From NCBI RefSeq assembly GCF_923077115.1, contig NZ_CAKLPX010000001.1, positions 868,001 through 932,000 of the forward strand: a stretch of DNA of 64,000 nucleotides. Reading direction: 5' to 3'. The position numbers and the translations under genes were made by a program. This DNA comes from Sinobacterium norvegicum. GTDB taxonomy: Bacteria > Pseudomonadota > Gammaproteobacteria > Pseudomonadales > Sinobacteriaceae. A model generated the notes under the pieces. That model was not told the origin of the DNA. It saw only the letters and a list, made by a program, of their open reading frames with translations, and did not search any database. Numbering within the stretch: position 1 is the stretch's first letter; every line of letters starts with the position of its first letter. Below are positions 8,418-17,891 of the stretch, one piece after another.

Positions 8418-10016
8418 TTAGGCTTTTAATTCACGGCGCAGAATTTTACCCACTGCGGACTTGGGCAGCTCATCAAGAAACTCCACATATCTTGGCACCT
8501 TATAAGCCGTTAACTGTTCGCGGCAAAAACCTTTAATGTCATCTTCTGCCAACGTCTTGTTGAGGGTGGTTAAGAACAGCTTCACCGCCTCACCGGATTT
8601 TTCATCGGGCACCCCCACAACCGCACATTCAACCACGTCCGGATGCCTGCAAACCGCATCCTCAATTTCATTGGGGTAGACATTGAAGCCCGAGACCAGA
8701 ATCATATCTTTAAGGCGATCCACAATACGGACAAAGTCATCCTCTTCGATAACGCCAACATCACCGGTACGGAACCAGCCATCTTTATCAATGGATTCTG
8801 CCGTGGCTTCAGGGCGCTGCCAGTAGCCCTGCATCACCTGTGCGCCCCGGATTAGGAGTTCCCCCTCCTGCCCTTTTCCCAGGTCATTGCCCTCTTTGTC
8901 CACCACTTTTATTTCCATGCCGATCAAGGGTTTGCCGGCTGTGCCCAACTGACGATACGTCTTGGTATTAAGGGTGCCCATGGAGGCCGTTTCAGAAAGA
9001 CCCCAGCCTTCATAGATATCACTCCCCGTGCGCTGCTGCCACCGCTCTGCAACAGACTTCACCATGGCGGCGCCACCGGCTATAGAGTATTGCAGGTGGG
9101 AAAAGTCCACCTCATCAAAGTCAGGGTGCATCATCAACGCGGTATAGAGAGTGTTGACGCCCGCCATAGCGGTAAAGGAATATTGCTTCATAGTCTGCAC
9201 AAAACTGTTGATATCCCGTGGATCTGGGATCAATACCGACAGCCCACCCTGGACCGCAAACAGCACAATATTGGTGGTAAAACCATAGATATGATAAAGC
9301 GGCATAGGCGCAAGCATCACTTCCAGCTTATCCGGCTCTGGAGGCATTGCTGTAACAGATTGATGCATAGCGGCAAACAGGTTGCCATGGCTAAGCATAC
9401 TGCCCTTGGCAACGCCGGTGGTCCCACCGGTGTACTGCAATAGCGCCAAATCATCCATGTCGATATCCACAGCTGGCAGGGTTAGATCTTCACCTCGACA
9501 CAGAGCCTCCGGTAGGGAAACCGGCTTTAATATTTCACTTTCTATACAGGGCTGCTGCTCCAGCATATCAAAGACATTGGTGGAGACGACAAATTCAATA
9601 GCTGTCTGTGGCACCACCTTTTCCATCACCGCCTGGTTGTCCGATAGCATGATCAAGGCACGGGCACCTGAGTCCTTAAGCTGGTGTAATAACTCATACT
9701 CGGTATACAGAGGATTGGTGTTTACAACAATTAAACCCGCCCGCAGCGCCCCCCATGCCACTACCGGGTATTGGATCAGGTTGGGCAACTGTATGGCTAT
9801 GCGATCCCCCTTCTGCAGCCCCAAGCCATTGACGAGGAAGGCTGCAAATTGACGGCTCATGTGACCAAGATCAGCAAAGCTGATGCTCTGTCCCATGCAG
9901 GCGTAAACCGGTTTTTCAGCGTTCAGCCGACAAGACTGCTCAAACAGAGGGATAAGACTGCTGTGTCCCTCAGGGTTGGTTTTAGCTAACTGTTGTTTTG
10001 CATATTCAGTAGACAT
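8418..10016 (-). CDS. fadD: Acyl-CoA synthetase (long-chain-fatty-acid-CoA ligase type)
   Basis: A 532-residue ANL-superfamily enzyme that activates a carboxylic acid with ATP and CoA through an acyl-adenylate. Visible motifs in order are the P-loop-like YTGGTTGVAKG near residue 193, the A4/A5 region YEGWGLSETAS, GWFRTGDVG, the hinge DRLKDMILVSGFNVYPNEIE, and the catalytic lysine in PKSAVGKILRRE near the C-terminus. Length and motifs match FadD-type ligases. It lies about 50 bp downstream (lower coordinate side) from nothing else on its strand but the alkyl-sulfatase gene, and it is the only CoA ligase in the cluster. It probably activates the acid or alcohol-derived fatty acid released by neighbouring hydrolases. 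Exact chain-length preference is unknown. Confidence 0.88.
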   Translation of the reverse strand: MSTEYAKQQLAKTNPEGHSSLIPLFEQSCRLNAEKPVYACMGQSISFADLGHMSRQFAAFLVNGLGLQKGDRIAIQLPNLIQYPVVAWGALRAGLIVVNTNPLYTEYELLHQLKDSGARALIMLSDNQAVMEKVVPQTAIEFVVSTNVFDMLEQQPCIESEILKPVSLPEALCRGEDLTLPAVDIDMDDLALLQYTGGTTGVAKGSMLSHGNLFAAMHQSVTAMPPEPDKLEVMLAPMPLYHIYGFTTNIVLFAVQGGLSVLIPDPRDINSFVQTMKQYSFTAMAGVNTLYTALMMHPDFDEVDFSHLQYSIAGGAAMVKSVAERWQQRTGSDIYEGWGLSETASMGTLNTKTYRQLGTAGKPLIGMEIKVVDKEGNDLGKGQEGELLIRGAQVMQGYWQRPEATAESIDKDGWFRTGDVGVIEEDDFVRIVDRLKDMILVSGFNVYPNEIEDAVCRHPDVVECAVVGVPDEKSGEAVKLFLTTLNKTLAEDDIKGFCREQLTAYKVPRYVEFLDELPKSAVGKILRRELKA

Positions 10017-10159
10017 AAGGCTTTCTTTCTCTTGATATAGTGATGTTAAAGCAACTCTTCACTATCGGTAGTAATGACTCCAAAGCTAGCAAGCCTTTGG
10101 GTTTTGAATAAAAAAGGGCCTGAGTCCCCAAGCACTGACATAAAATAGATGGCAACATT

Positions 10160-11305
10160 TTATCGACGGCGCACACTCAGCTCCGGTATTTCCCTTGGCA
10201 TAACCTCGTGCAAAAAACGATCGAAATAGCTGCGCTTTTCGCTATCCAAATTGAAGTGAGACTCGAAAAAGCTGTAGATAGTCAACACCGTCGACATTTG
10301 TTGCCGCAGCGGGTTCATACCCATGGGTAACGGTGTACTTTGGCAGGGTAAGGGAACCTTCTGATAGAGTATTCCCTGCTCCCGCGTGCCCACCAATTCA
10401 TGCCAGGGCTCTTCCTCTGTATCGATATTCTTCATGATTGAATCACACGCGATCGAATCAGCATTATTTAGCCAGCGAAAAATACCAGCATACGAAGCGA
10501 AGCCTAAGTGAGTGCCTCCTGTTATAGTGACCAAGCTGGATCGAGGCACCCTATCCAGCACTGGTAATGCATGTACGTCATAGGGGACTAGCGCGTCGAT
10601 ATCCGCGGCCAGCATCAAAAAAGGGATGTCGGCATTGTCGTAAAACGACGTCGAAAACGAACTGCTCGGTCCTGCGATGGAGGCAGCGGCTTTAATTCTC
10701 GGGTCGCGACGCGTCGGGTGATAACTGACTAGGGTTGTTGTCAGCCCGCCGAGAGAAATGCCTGTCACACCAATGCGGTTCGCATCGATATGACCGTATA
10801 AAACATGAGACCCATCTAGCGACCAAGTAATAGCACTATTAATTAAGAACGTTACATCGCCAGGTTGGTTGACGACATCTTTCAACTCAGGCCCCCCTAG
10901 TGCACGCCTGTTAGTCAAGGGGAAGTCTGTTGCAATGACGATATAGCCATTACTGGCAAGGTATTCGCCTAAATGCTCACCGCTATCTCGGCTGGAATTA
11001 AAACCATGGGAATAAACCACTAGGGGATGCTTTCCCTCTGGGACTTCACCACGAATATTGACGGGATACCAATAAGACGTCTCAAGCGTGCGATTGTCTG
11101 TACCCTCAAAATCATTGTTGGTTTGCGTCGGTCGGCCGCCATCCACTAAACGTACATCTTGTCGGACAAAACCATAGCGGTGACTGGCCAAAAGACTCTC
11201 ACTTTCACTCCCCTCAATCAGAGGCTCAGGCTGTTTTCCGAGGGAAAGAATGCCAACGCCGACAACTAACACGAGAACTATTACAGCAATAATTTTTTTT
11301 ATCAT
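10160..11305 (-). CDS. Alpha/beta hydrolase (dienelactone-hydrolase / PAF-acetylhydrolase-like), membrane-anchored or secreted
   Basis: A 381-residue serine hydrolase. An N-terminal hydrophobic segment (IIAVIVLVLVVGVGIL) indicates a signal anchor. The oxyanion region VVYSHGFNSSRD, the nucleophile elbow GISLGG, the acid in MLAADIDALVP and the histidine in GTHLGF make a full catalytic triad. The longest frame starts at a GTG (11410) and would place 35 polar residues before the hydrophobic segment; the ATG at 11305 is preferred. It lies next to a second alpha/beta hydrolase with the same polarity, and the two probably act on related esters outside the cytoplasm. Substrate unknown. Confidence 0.8.
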   Translation of the reverse strand: MIKKIIAVIVLVLVVGVGILSLGKQPEPLIEGSESESLLASHRYGFVRQDVRLVDGGRPTQTNNDFEGTDNRTLETSYWYPVNIRGEVPEGKHPLVVYSHGFNSSRDSGEHLGEYLASNGYIVIATDFPLTNRRALGGPELKDVVNQPGDVTFLINSAITWSLDGSHVLYGHIDANRIGVTGISLGGLTTTLVSYHPTRRDPRIKAAASIAGPSSSFSTSFYDNADIPFLMLAADIDALVPYDVHALPVLDRVPRSSLVTITGGTHLGFASYAGIFRWLNNADSIACDSIMKNIDTEEEPWHELVGTREQGILYQKVPLPCQSTPLPMGMNPLRQQMSTVLTIYSFFESHFNLDSEKRSYFDRFLHEVMPREIPELSVRRR

Positions 11306-11439
11306 TAGCACATTTTCTTTCTTAACATAACTGACGACAGCATATCTGCCACATAGATAAAACAGGGAACAGGCATCGACCGGGCGAAGCACTTTTTCAT
11401 AGCGGCACACGGCCGGTCGATTAACGAGACTCTAGCGCT

Positions 11440-12339
11440 CTAGTGCTCGTAACTCAGGGTTTTCACCCGTGACTTCTTGACCTCAAGCTTCGACACGGAG
11501 CCGTTCTTGAGGTAGGCATCAAAAAACGAAACATGGTAGTAGTTCATCTCGCTATGGAATCGGCTTGACAGCCTTCCATCGGTCCACGCCGAATGACCTG
11601 CGCGATCAAATACCTGGCCGTACTTTGAAGGCCAGGTCTGCTGGTAGGTGCCGCCGGGCTGGTTCAGCTCAGATGTGATCGGGTTATCCAAGGTACCGCC
11701 CTGATAAAGGGTTTTGACATTAGTCATATTGCTGACCTGGTTTTGTACCATCAATGGCCTGTGCCACGGTGACAGCGCCGCCACCGCGACGATCTCGTTG
11801 CGCTTCCAACTACTCCAGGCGCCTGCAACACCCATGCAGGTGTAGCCACCCATGGAATGTCCCATGCAACCAATGCTGGCAAAGTCTTCAACGTACTGGG
11901 CATAAGTACTTGATGGCAAGGCGTCGAGAACAGCATGGATGTCATCTGAGCGATCAACATTACTTTGGTCGTTCCAGTTCTCTGGTTCAGCCCACGGGAC
12001 ATCAGGTGTTGTACTGCCCGTTAGGCAGTCATTGTGTTTCGGAGCGACCACAATATAGCCTGCGTCGGCGAGACGGCTTTGAATACCATCGGTACTACCG
12101 GGGCAGCTCCCCATCCCGTGGGAGAACATGACCAGCGGATAAACCCCGTTGCCCGCCCGGCGAATCTCAACGTCCACTCCACCAATATTCGCGGTGGTCA
12201 TAATATCTGCGACCGCCGATGCCACTGGAAATAACGCCAGCGCCAGGAGCATACAGGTTTGTTTTAAGCCTTTACCGCAAAAAGCAGTAGTAAAGGCCAC
12301 AAAGCGAAAAACATCTTTAGCATGGATTAGCATCTTCAT
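11440..12339 (-). CDS. Secreted alpha/beta hydrolase (dienelactone-hydrolase / polyester-hydrolase-like fold)
   Basis: A 299-residue exported hydrolase. A long signal peptide ends near FPVASAVAD. After it come the oxyanion region MFSHGMGSCPGS, the nucleophile elbow GHSMGG, a candidate acid in the segment after LYQGGTLD, and a histidine in FDRAGHSAW. The shape of the N-terminal part (short strand, then FSHG) resembles chlorophyllase, PAF-acetylhydrolase and polyester hydrolases; I would not name a substrate. The longest frame begins at TTG (12387); the ATG at 12339 follows CAGGAAAAATA, a good ribosome binding site. It probably works with the adjacent hydrolase at 10160-11305. Confidence 0.78.
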   Translation of the reverse strand: MKMLIHAKDVFRFVAFTTAFCGKGLKQTCMLLALALFPVASAVADIMTTANIGGVDVEIRRAGNGVYPLVMFSHGMGSCPGSTDGIQSRLADAGYIVVAPKHNDCLTGSTTPDVPWAEPENWNDQSNVDRSDDIHAVLDALPSSTYAQYVEDFASIGCMGHSMGGYTCMGVAGAWSSWKRNEIVAVAALSPWHRPLMVQNQVSNMTNVKTLYQGGTLDNPITSELNQPGGTYQQTWPSKYGQVFDRAGHSAWTDGRLSSRFHSEMNYYHVSFFDAYLKNGSVSKLEVKKSRVKTLSYEH

Positions 12340-12554
12340 TATTATTTTTCCTGATATTTTATTGTTTGATGGCCGCAGTGCCGACAAGGCATAGACAAGC
12401 CATCGCTAAGATCAAAAAAACCGGCACGCCTTACTCGAACGACTGATAATTGCGAAAACACCATGTAGTGGGCTTCATAATTGTCCGCGAGCTAATCATT
12501 CTGGTCTCTCTACAACTAACCCCGCCCCAAAACTTTTTTGTTATAGCCATACAA

Positions 12555-13874
12555 CTACAATAAGCTTCGACTCGGGGGGTGATCTATTGGGTTAACCAGC
12601 TGTTCACGAACTTGAGACTTGGCAATAAAGGAAGAACCCCAGATGAAGCAAGGGATCGTCAATAAAGACAAAAGGTCAGTCACTAGTAAGGACCAGGTGA
12701 GTGAGTTTTCTATCCCTACGCCCTGGAGAAAATCACTAACTACCCCCGTTATAACCGCCCCCATCCCCAGGCCAATCAGGTTACAGGCAATCAACAAAAT
12801 GGCTGTCATACGCGCTCTCATTTTTGCGGGCGATAAATCCTGTATCGTTGAGAATGCCGGGCCATAGAATGCCGACATTAAGAAAAAACCCGCACACATA
12901 CCGATATAAAAAAAGGAAGATGACGGATCAGCCAGGCGATAGCCCAGCAATAGTGGCGTCAATACCAGCATAAGAAAAACCAGGAAGCGAATCCTGCCAC
13001 CCTTGTAGCGTGCGTGGTACCAATCCCCGAGCACGCCACCTAACAAGGTGCCAAGTGTTCCAAATAGTAGAAACAAAATGCCATAGAGAGTTGCGATCTC
13101 CGACGCTTCAAAGCCCCGCTCCCTAACCAGCCAAAGCTGTGCAAAGTTAGCGGCGCCAACCGGAATATGTAAAAAAATGGCGCCAAGCATAGTGAGCATT
13201 AATGCTGGACGATGCTTTAGTGTGGTCAATAAATGTCGCCAACTTTCGTTATTGATATCATTATCAACAATCGTATCTTTTGCTCCGCGCTGAGGGTCTT
13301 TTATAAGCAACAGGGGGAGCACTAGCACCAAACCAATAAACCCCATAATCAGGAAACAATTTCGCCAACCTAATTGCGGCCCCAGCACACCGGCAACAAT
13401 AAAACTCGCACCGGCACCAAGGGGCACACCAAGATAAAAAATGGCGGAGATCAAACCTCGTTTTTGGGGTGGGTACAGATCCGATAATAACGACATCGAT
13501 GTCGGAGAAAGGCAGGATTCACCCACACCAATAAATACACGTGCGGTCGCCATTTGTAGAAAATTTTTGGCCATACCTGAGTAAGCGGTTAGTACACTCC
13601 ACATCACAAGACCGACAGCAATCAACCGTGGACGATGATAACGATCGGCAAAAAATCCCATCACAAGCCCCATAATGGAATAGAAAAAAACAAAAATAAC
13701 ACCCGTCAGTAGACCAAACTCACTATCACTCAAGTTAAGGTCTGCAACCACTTGCGGCCCAAAACTAGCGAGTAAGTTTCTATCTACCATGTTGAGTGTA
13801 TTCAGTAGCAGCAAAAAACCTAGAATAAGTCCCGGATTGCTTACAATGACTGATTTACTGGAAACTGTGCTCAT
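12555..13874 (-). CDS. Major facilitator superfamily transporter (Spinster-like)
   Basis: A 439-residue polytopic protein with about 12 membrane helices. The first helix carries LNTLNMVDRNLL, followed by the loop 2-3 motif GFFADRYHRPRLI and the helix-4 motif RVFIGVGESC typical of Spinster-type MFS carriers. The second-half counterpart is GGVLGDWYHARYKGGRIR. It sits between the TonB-dependent receptor and the hydrolases, so it is the likely inner-membrane step of the same uptake route. The longest frame starts at a TTG (13892); ATGs at 13880 and 13874 are close together, and 13874 has a better-spaced GAGA. Confidence 0.85.
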   Translation of the reverse strand: MSTVSSKSVIVSNPGLILGFLLLLNTLNMVDRNLLASFGPQVVADLNLSDSEFGLLTGVIFVFFYSIMGLVMGFFADRYHRPRLIAVGLVMWSVLTAYSGMAKNFLQMATARVFIGVGESCLSPTSMSLLSDLYPPQKRGLISAIFYLGVPLGAGASFIVAGVLGPQLGWRNCFLIMGFIGLVLVLPLLLIKDPQRGAKDTIVDNDINNESWRHLLTTLKHRPALMLTMLGAIFLHIPVGAANFAQLWLVRERGFEASEIATLYGILFLLFGTLGTLLGGVLGDWYHARYKGGRIRFLVFLMLVLTPLLLGYRLADPSSSFFYIGMCAGFFLMSAFYGPAFSTIQDLSPAKMRARMTAILLIACNLIGLGMGAVITGVVSDFLQGVGIENSLTWSLLVTDLLSLLTIPCFIWGSSFIAKSQVREQLVNPIDHPPSRSLL

Positions 13875-13954
13875 AAACATATTCTCTATCAATCCCTGAA
13901 AACCGCTTATACGAAAAATGTATACGCGGTTTCAGTTAACGCATGGTAAGTCCC

Positions 13955-16369
13955 TTAGAATCTGTATCGACCTTGAAGAGAAACAGTCCGCGGTGATTCC
14001 GGCACACCGTAGTAACTGTTGGAATTAGTTACCGGTAGGTCGCCTTTCCAAAGATACGTCTTTTCATCAGTCAGGTTTTTTCCTACCAAAGCCAGTGTCC
14101 AGCTATCCTCAGTACTGGCCAACGCTATACGCGCATTGATGATGGTGGTAGCGTCGTGTTTGGTATTCGGGTCAAGATCCAGCGATGAGAAATACTCATC
14201 GCTATAGTTGATATCTAGACCGTTGATCAACTCCATGCTACTACCCACGGGAACAACATACTGAGCAAAAAAGCTGGCACTCCACTCCGGCGCAAATACC
14301 AGGGTTTCGTCACTCAGATTCTGGCCCCCTTGCTGGCCCGCTGAGACGATATTGCTGCCATCTTCGAGTAGGCAGCCGGGATTATTCGCCGGGTCCATGG
14401 CTTGCGGGGTGGTACAGGTGGCACCTTCAAAGTCTTCATAGTAGGCATCGAGGTAAGCCATTGCACCGCCAACAGTCAGGCGCTCAGACAGCATTATGCG
14501 ACCACCCAGCTCCACACCCTGACTAACCGCCTCACCGGCATTACCCACACGAAATACATCCCCGACCAGGGAGCTGGTCTGCAGGTTCTCGTACTCCATC
14601 CGAAACATAGCGAGGTTCAATTCTGCAGTCCCATCGAGCAGACTCATTTTCGCACCCAGTTCATAAGCGAGAACTTCTTCGTCTTCAACCTCGAGTATCG
14701 AGGAATCGTTACCCGCTATAGGGTCACCGACCGGTGCATTTGTAATGGGATTCACCAGACGAATTTCGTATCCGGCGCCGCTGTAGGCCTCATCGAAACC
14801 ACCCCCCTTGAAACCGGTGCTAACACTGGCGTAGAGCATGGTGTTGTCACTAACATCCCACTGGACGTTACTGGAGAAAGTTACTTTCTCTTCCTCGCGA
14901 CTCAAGCCAGTAAAGTTGTGCTGGCGGAGATCGGCAATTGAGTAAAAGTTGGCAGGGTTGGAATAAACAAGGAGATCGGGGTTACTGCCGGCCCTGACCT
15001 GCAGCCCTTCGGAGTCTGTGCTTTTGTCCAGGCGCTTGCTCTCCTGGTTATAGCGCAGACCCAGCGTCAAGCGCAGGGCATCAGTGGCATTCCAAGTGCC
15101 TTGGGCGAACACTGCCCAGCTTTCACCTTCCTGATCAAAGACACTGGGCACACCAGCATCTGGTTGATATAACGCGCTGGTGCTCAAGGGGCCCGACTGT
15201 AGGAAATCCACGGTTTCGAGACGGCGGCTAATATCCAGCTCGCTCTGCTGATAATAGGCGCCAGCAATCCAGTCGATCGCTTCTCCACCAGGTGATACCA
15301 AACGCAGCTCCTGGCTGTACTGTTCGTAGTCTTCCCATCGTGTCCGGTGGAGAGAGGGTGTGGCGACGAGATCGGTATTGCCCGTAGACTCGAGTTCGTA
15401 GGCCGAATAGGCTGAAATTGACGTTAAGGTAGCAAAATCCAGGTTCCAATCGACCGTTAGCGCAAACACGTCTGTGCCGGTCGATTTGCGAGTTCCCACA
15501 TCCCCAGCGCCCTTGTCTCGATCCGAGATGACTGGGATTGGCACTGCGCCGTCAAAGTTCTGCTGGCCGGCGAAGTCCGACTGGTAAACTACCGACGGGG
15601 TATTTTCACTTTGGAAATCTCCGTATTCGTACTTGGCATTGATCTCCAGGTTATCGCTTGCTTCCCAACGCAGACTGCCGCGTGCATACCAGGTGTCAAA
15701 CCCGGGACCCTTGTCTCCGGTAGCAACATTTTCCCACCAGCCATCTCCCGGCTCATTATGGCGCACCGCTAGGCGACCAGACAGACCGTCGGTCAGGGGC
15801 CCGGAGAGCATAAGGTCGTATTGCTGTGCACCGCGCTCAAGTTCGTACATGGTCTCAACCATTCCCTCGAACTCATCGGTGGGCTTGGCGGTAGTCGTAT
15901 TGATCGCACCGGCAATAGTATTCTTACCAAACAAAATACCTTGGGGGCCTTTGAGAACCTCAACCCGCTCAAGATCCATGGTGGTTGGAACCGCCGCCAA
16001 CGGTCCACGCCCAGCGTATACACCATCTATATACATACCCACAGACTGCTCAAAGCCCTGGTTAGTGCCAGAACCAATGCCGCGAATAAAAAGGTTCGGT
16101 GTACCCGAGCCGGCATTAACGGTGACATTAGGCATATATTGGGTTAACTCCTGCAGCGAAGTGATACCCCTATCATCGATTTTTCCACCACTCATGGTCG
16201 CTATTGAGATGGGGACATCCATCAAGCTCTCGGTGCGCTTTTGCGCTGTAACGACAACCTCTTCGAGTTTAAGACTCTCCGCATTTACGCCGACAGCACC
16301 AGCAAGGCTAAGACCGGCAATAACGCCCGCCAGCACTGTTTTTTTATAAACAGTTTTCTTATCATTCAT
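13955..16369 (-). CDS. TonB-dependent outer-membrane receptor
   Basis: An 804-residue receptor that moves a large or scarce substrate across the outer membrane using TonB energy. A signal peptide (ends GAVGVNA) precedes the TonB-box-like segment LEEVVVTAQKR, which is typical of the carbohydrate/lipid-type receptors of marine and sphingomonad bacteria. The plug domain follows (DVPISIATM, GIGSGTNQG, RVEVLKGPQGILFGKN), then the 22-strand barrel ending in SLQGRYRF with a C-terminal aromatic residue. No TonB/ExbBD genes are in the window. The ATG at 16369 follows GGAACTTGATC; the frame also extends two codons to a TTG. With the MFS carrier next door it probably forms the import route of the cluster. 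Confidence 0.93.
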   Translation of the reverse strand: MNDKKTVYKKTVLAGVIAGLSLAGAVGVNAESLKLEEVVVTAQKRTESLMDVPISIATMSGGKIDDRGITSLQELTQYMPNVTVNAGSGTPNLFIRGIGSGTNQGFEQSVGMYIDGVYAGRGPLAAVPTTMDLERVEVLKGPQGILFGKNTIAGAINTTTAKPTDEFEGMVETMYELERGAQQYDLMLSGPLTDGLSGRLAVRHNEPGDGWWENVATGDKGPGFDTWYARGSLRWEASDNLEINAKYEYGDFQSENTPSVVYQSDFAGQQNFDGAVPIPVISDRDKGAGDVGTRKSTGTDVFALTVDWNLDFATLTSISAYSAYELESTGNTDLVATPSLHRTRWEDYEQYSQELRLVSPGGEAIDWIAGAYYQQSELDISRRLETVDFLQSGPLSTSALYQPDAGVPSVFDQEGESWAVFAQGTWNATDALRLTLGLRYNQESKRLDKSTDSEGLQVRAGSNPDLLVYSNPANFYSIADLRQHNFTGLSREEEKVTFSSNVQWDVSDNTMLYASVSTGFKGGGFDEAYSGAGYEIRLVNPITNAPVGDPIAGNDSSILEVEDEEVLAYELGAKMSLLDGTAELNLAMFRMEYENLQTSSLVGDVFRVGNAGEAVSQGVELGGRIMLSERLTVGGAMAYLDAYYEDFEGATCTTPQAMDPANNPGCLLEDGSNIVSAGQQGGQNLSDETLVFAPEWSASFFAQYVVPVGSSMELINGLDINYSDEYFSSLDLDPNTKHDATTIINARIALASTEDSWTLALVGKNLTDEKTYLWKGDLPVTNSNSYYGVPESPRTVSLQGRYRF

Positions 16370-16450
16370 GATCAAGTTCCATATTATTATTTATCTTAAG
16401 GTTTATTTTTGATTATTATTTAAGCTTTTCGTGCCGCGTCGTTGTTATCT

Positions 16451-16972
16451 TTACTGTGAATGACAACGACTATCTTCAAGCGCTGCCTGCGCCGGTGAAT
16501 CATCGCCTATACCCGAGGCGCGCAGCAGCATGATCCCGCGCGCCGTTGGGGATTGAATAACTTCTCCGTGATAGTCTTCCGGGTCGGCATCAGGGCCAAT
16601 CAGGGTCACCTCAACCTGGGTTCCAACACGAAATTGTTCATCGCGCTGGTTAGTGATACCGGCGAAGTTATCGGTATTCATCTGGTAAAACTGCATGGAC
16701 CAGTAACGCTCGGGCACCGAGGCGCTAACCTTTACTGGCTCCTGCTCCAGGTTGTACGCACAAAGTGCGTAGAACAGATCCGGGCTTGGACGCACCACAT
16801 CTCGCGAGGTCTCATCGGGCCGAGACCCCACCGCTATCTGGTTGTAGCCCACACGCTCTCCGCCCTTACTGTATAGGCGCTCCATAATCAGGTTCGGCAC
16901 CAGCATGGCCAAGGGGTACTGCCCCAGCCAGCCACACACTAAAATTGCGGCTGTCCAACGTAACCAACTCAT
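16451..16972 (-). CDS. DUF1254-domain protein, copy A
   Basis: A 173-residue protein with one N-terminal membrane segment (LRWTAAILVCGWLG) and a DUF1254 domain. The domain shows ERYWSMQFYQMNTDNFA and a late IQSPTARGIMLLRA block. Enzymatic activity is not established for this family. Its start (ATG at 16972) overlaps the stop of the DUF1214 gene as ATGA, and the paralogue at 17892-18518 starts at the same place; an ATG two codons earlier (16978) is also possible. In many bacteria DUF1254 and DUF1214 are fused in one chain; here they are split into two translationally coupled genes. Confidence 0.75.
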   Translation of the reverse strand: MSWLRWTAAILVCGWLGQYPLAMLVPNLIMERLYSKGGERVGYNQIAVGSRPDETSRDVVRPSPDLFYALCAYNLEQEPVKVSASVPERYWSMQFYQMNTDNFAGITNQRDEQFRVGTQVEVTLIGPDADPEDYHGEVIQSPTARGIMLLRASGIGDDSPAQAALEDSRCHSQ

Positions 16973-17577
16973 GAGCATCCCTCCAAAGCAACTACCGGTA
17001 GCGATGCTGTTGCTGGTTGTTGCAGATAAGCATCACCTGGGGTGTAAAGACGTAACAACAGATCAAAGTCGTTCTTGCTAGATTTACTCGCGACAGGCGC
17101 TCCAGACGGACCAACCGGCAGCCAGTTGCCATCGGCTTGTTCGGCGCTTAAATGAATCACCCAACTACCGTCATCACCGCGAATAATGTTCTCGTTATTG
17201 AACGAGTAGCGTTTTTCCTGATTGGGGATCAGATAGTAATCCCAGCCATAGGCAGTAATGCTCCACCAGTCAGCATCGTAGTCGTCGCCCTCAATGCGGT
17301 AGCGACAGTTCAAGCTCAAAGGCTGCCCCCCCACCGATTTCAGGTGGTAGTACATCGAGTCCTCACGGGTAGAAGCCAGCAATCCGCTTATGGCAATAAC
17401 CGCCCTGACCATTACATCAGCATCGGCTGAACCAATACTCTCACTGGTATACCAGTCACCATTTTTCAGGGAGCTTTTTCCCAGCCCGTGTTTGATGGTA
17501 AGGAACAAAAAAAGAACCGAGACGGCTAGGACAAGTAGCACTGCCAGCGGCCAGCGAAATGCGCGCAGTTTGTTCAT
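16969..17577 (-). CDS. DUF1214-domain protein, copy A
   Basis: A 202-residue protein with an N-terminal membrane anchor (LAVLLVLAVSVLFLFLTI) followed by a DUF1214 domain. Recognisable are CRYRIEG, WWSITAYGWDYYLIPN, the block DGSWVIHLS, NWLPVGP and LLRLYTPGD near the C-terminus. The last block is the typical DUF1214 ending. The anchor suggests it faces the periplasm. It is the first gene of a two-gene unit with the DUF1254 gene and is a close paralogue of 18515-19123. The start is preceded by AGGGAAATTACGATC. Function unknown; association with the receptor and transporter genes is by position. Confidence 0.75.
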   Translation of the reverse strand: MNKLRAFRWPLAVLLVLAVSVLFLFLTIKHGLGKSSLKNGDWYTSESIGSADADVMVRAVIAISGLLASTREDSMYYHLKSVGGQPLSLNCRYRIEGDDYDADWWSITAYGWDYYLIPNQEKRYSFNNENIIRGDDGSWVIHLSAEQADGNWLPVGPSGAPVASKSSKNDFDLLLRLYTPGDAYLQQPATASLPVVALEGCS

Positions 17578-17665
17578 GATCGTAATTTCCCTGAATTCAT
17601 ATTTACGTTACTCCTGATGTCGATGGCTATCTGTTGACCAATCTAGCGATATTTTCGGCTCCGTG

Positions 17666-17689
17666 CGTCCGAGCAAATGTGTCCGGACG
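17666..17689. promoter_or_regulatory. Inverted repeat upstream of unit A, possible operator
   Basis: CGTCCG (17666-17671) and CGGACG (17684-17689) form a 6-bp inverted repeat with a 12-bp spacer, about 90-110 bp upstream of the DUF1214 copy A start. The matching site in unit B (19301-19324) is 7 bp per arm. Conservation within the duplicated upstream DNA could reflect either function or common origin. The rest of the 17578-17891 gap holds no gene that I can support. Confidence 0.4.
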
Positions 17690-17891
17690 TCGAATTTCAA
17701 AAAAATTTTCTAATCTCGCTCGATTTGAAGGCTAGCGAGGGTCGGAACACAATAACTTTTACTCTCCCTGTTCTTCAGTGAGCGCTTGCGTCTCAATGGC
17801 CAATTAAAGTGATAAGCAGAAGCAAACAGAAAGTACCGTCAAGCTGGCTTTTCGACAGTAGAAAAAAAGCGCGACCGCCGATACAGACGTT

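Noticed and set aside
14402-14941. 179-codon antisense frame inside the TonB-dependent receptor gene
   Set aside because: Shadow of the receptor gene; composition does not look like a protein family.
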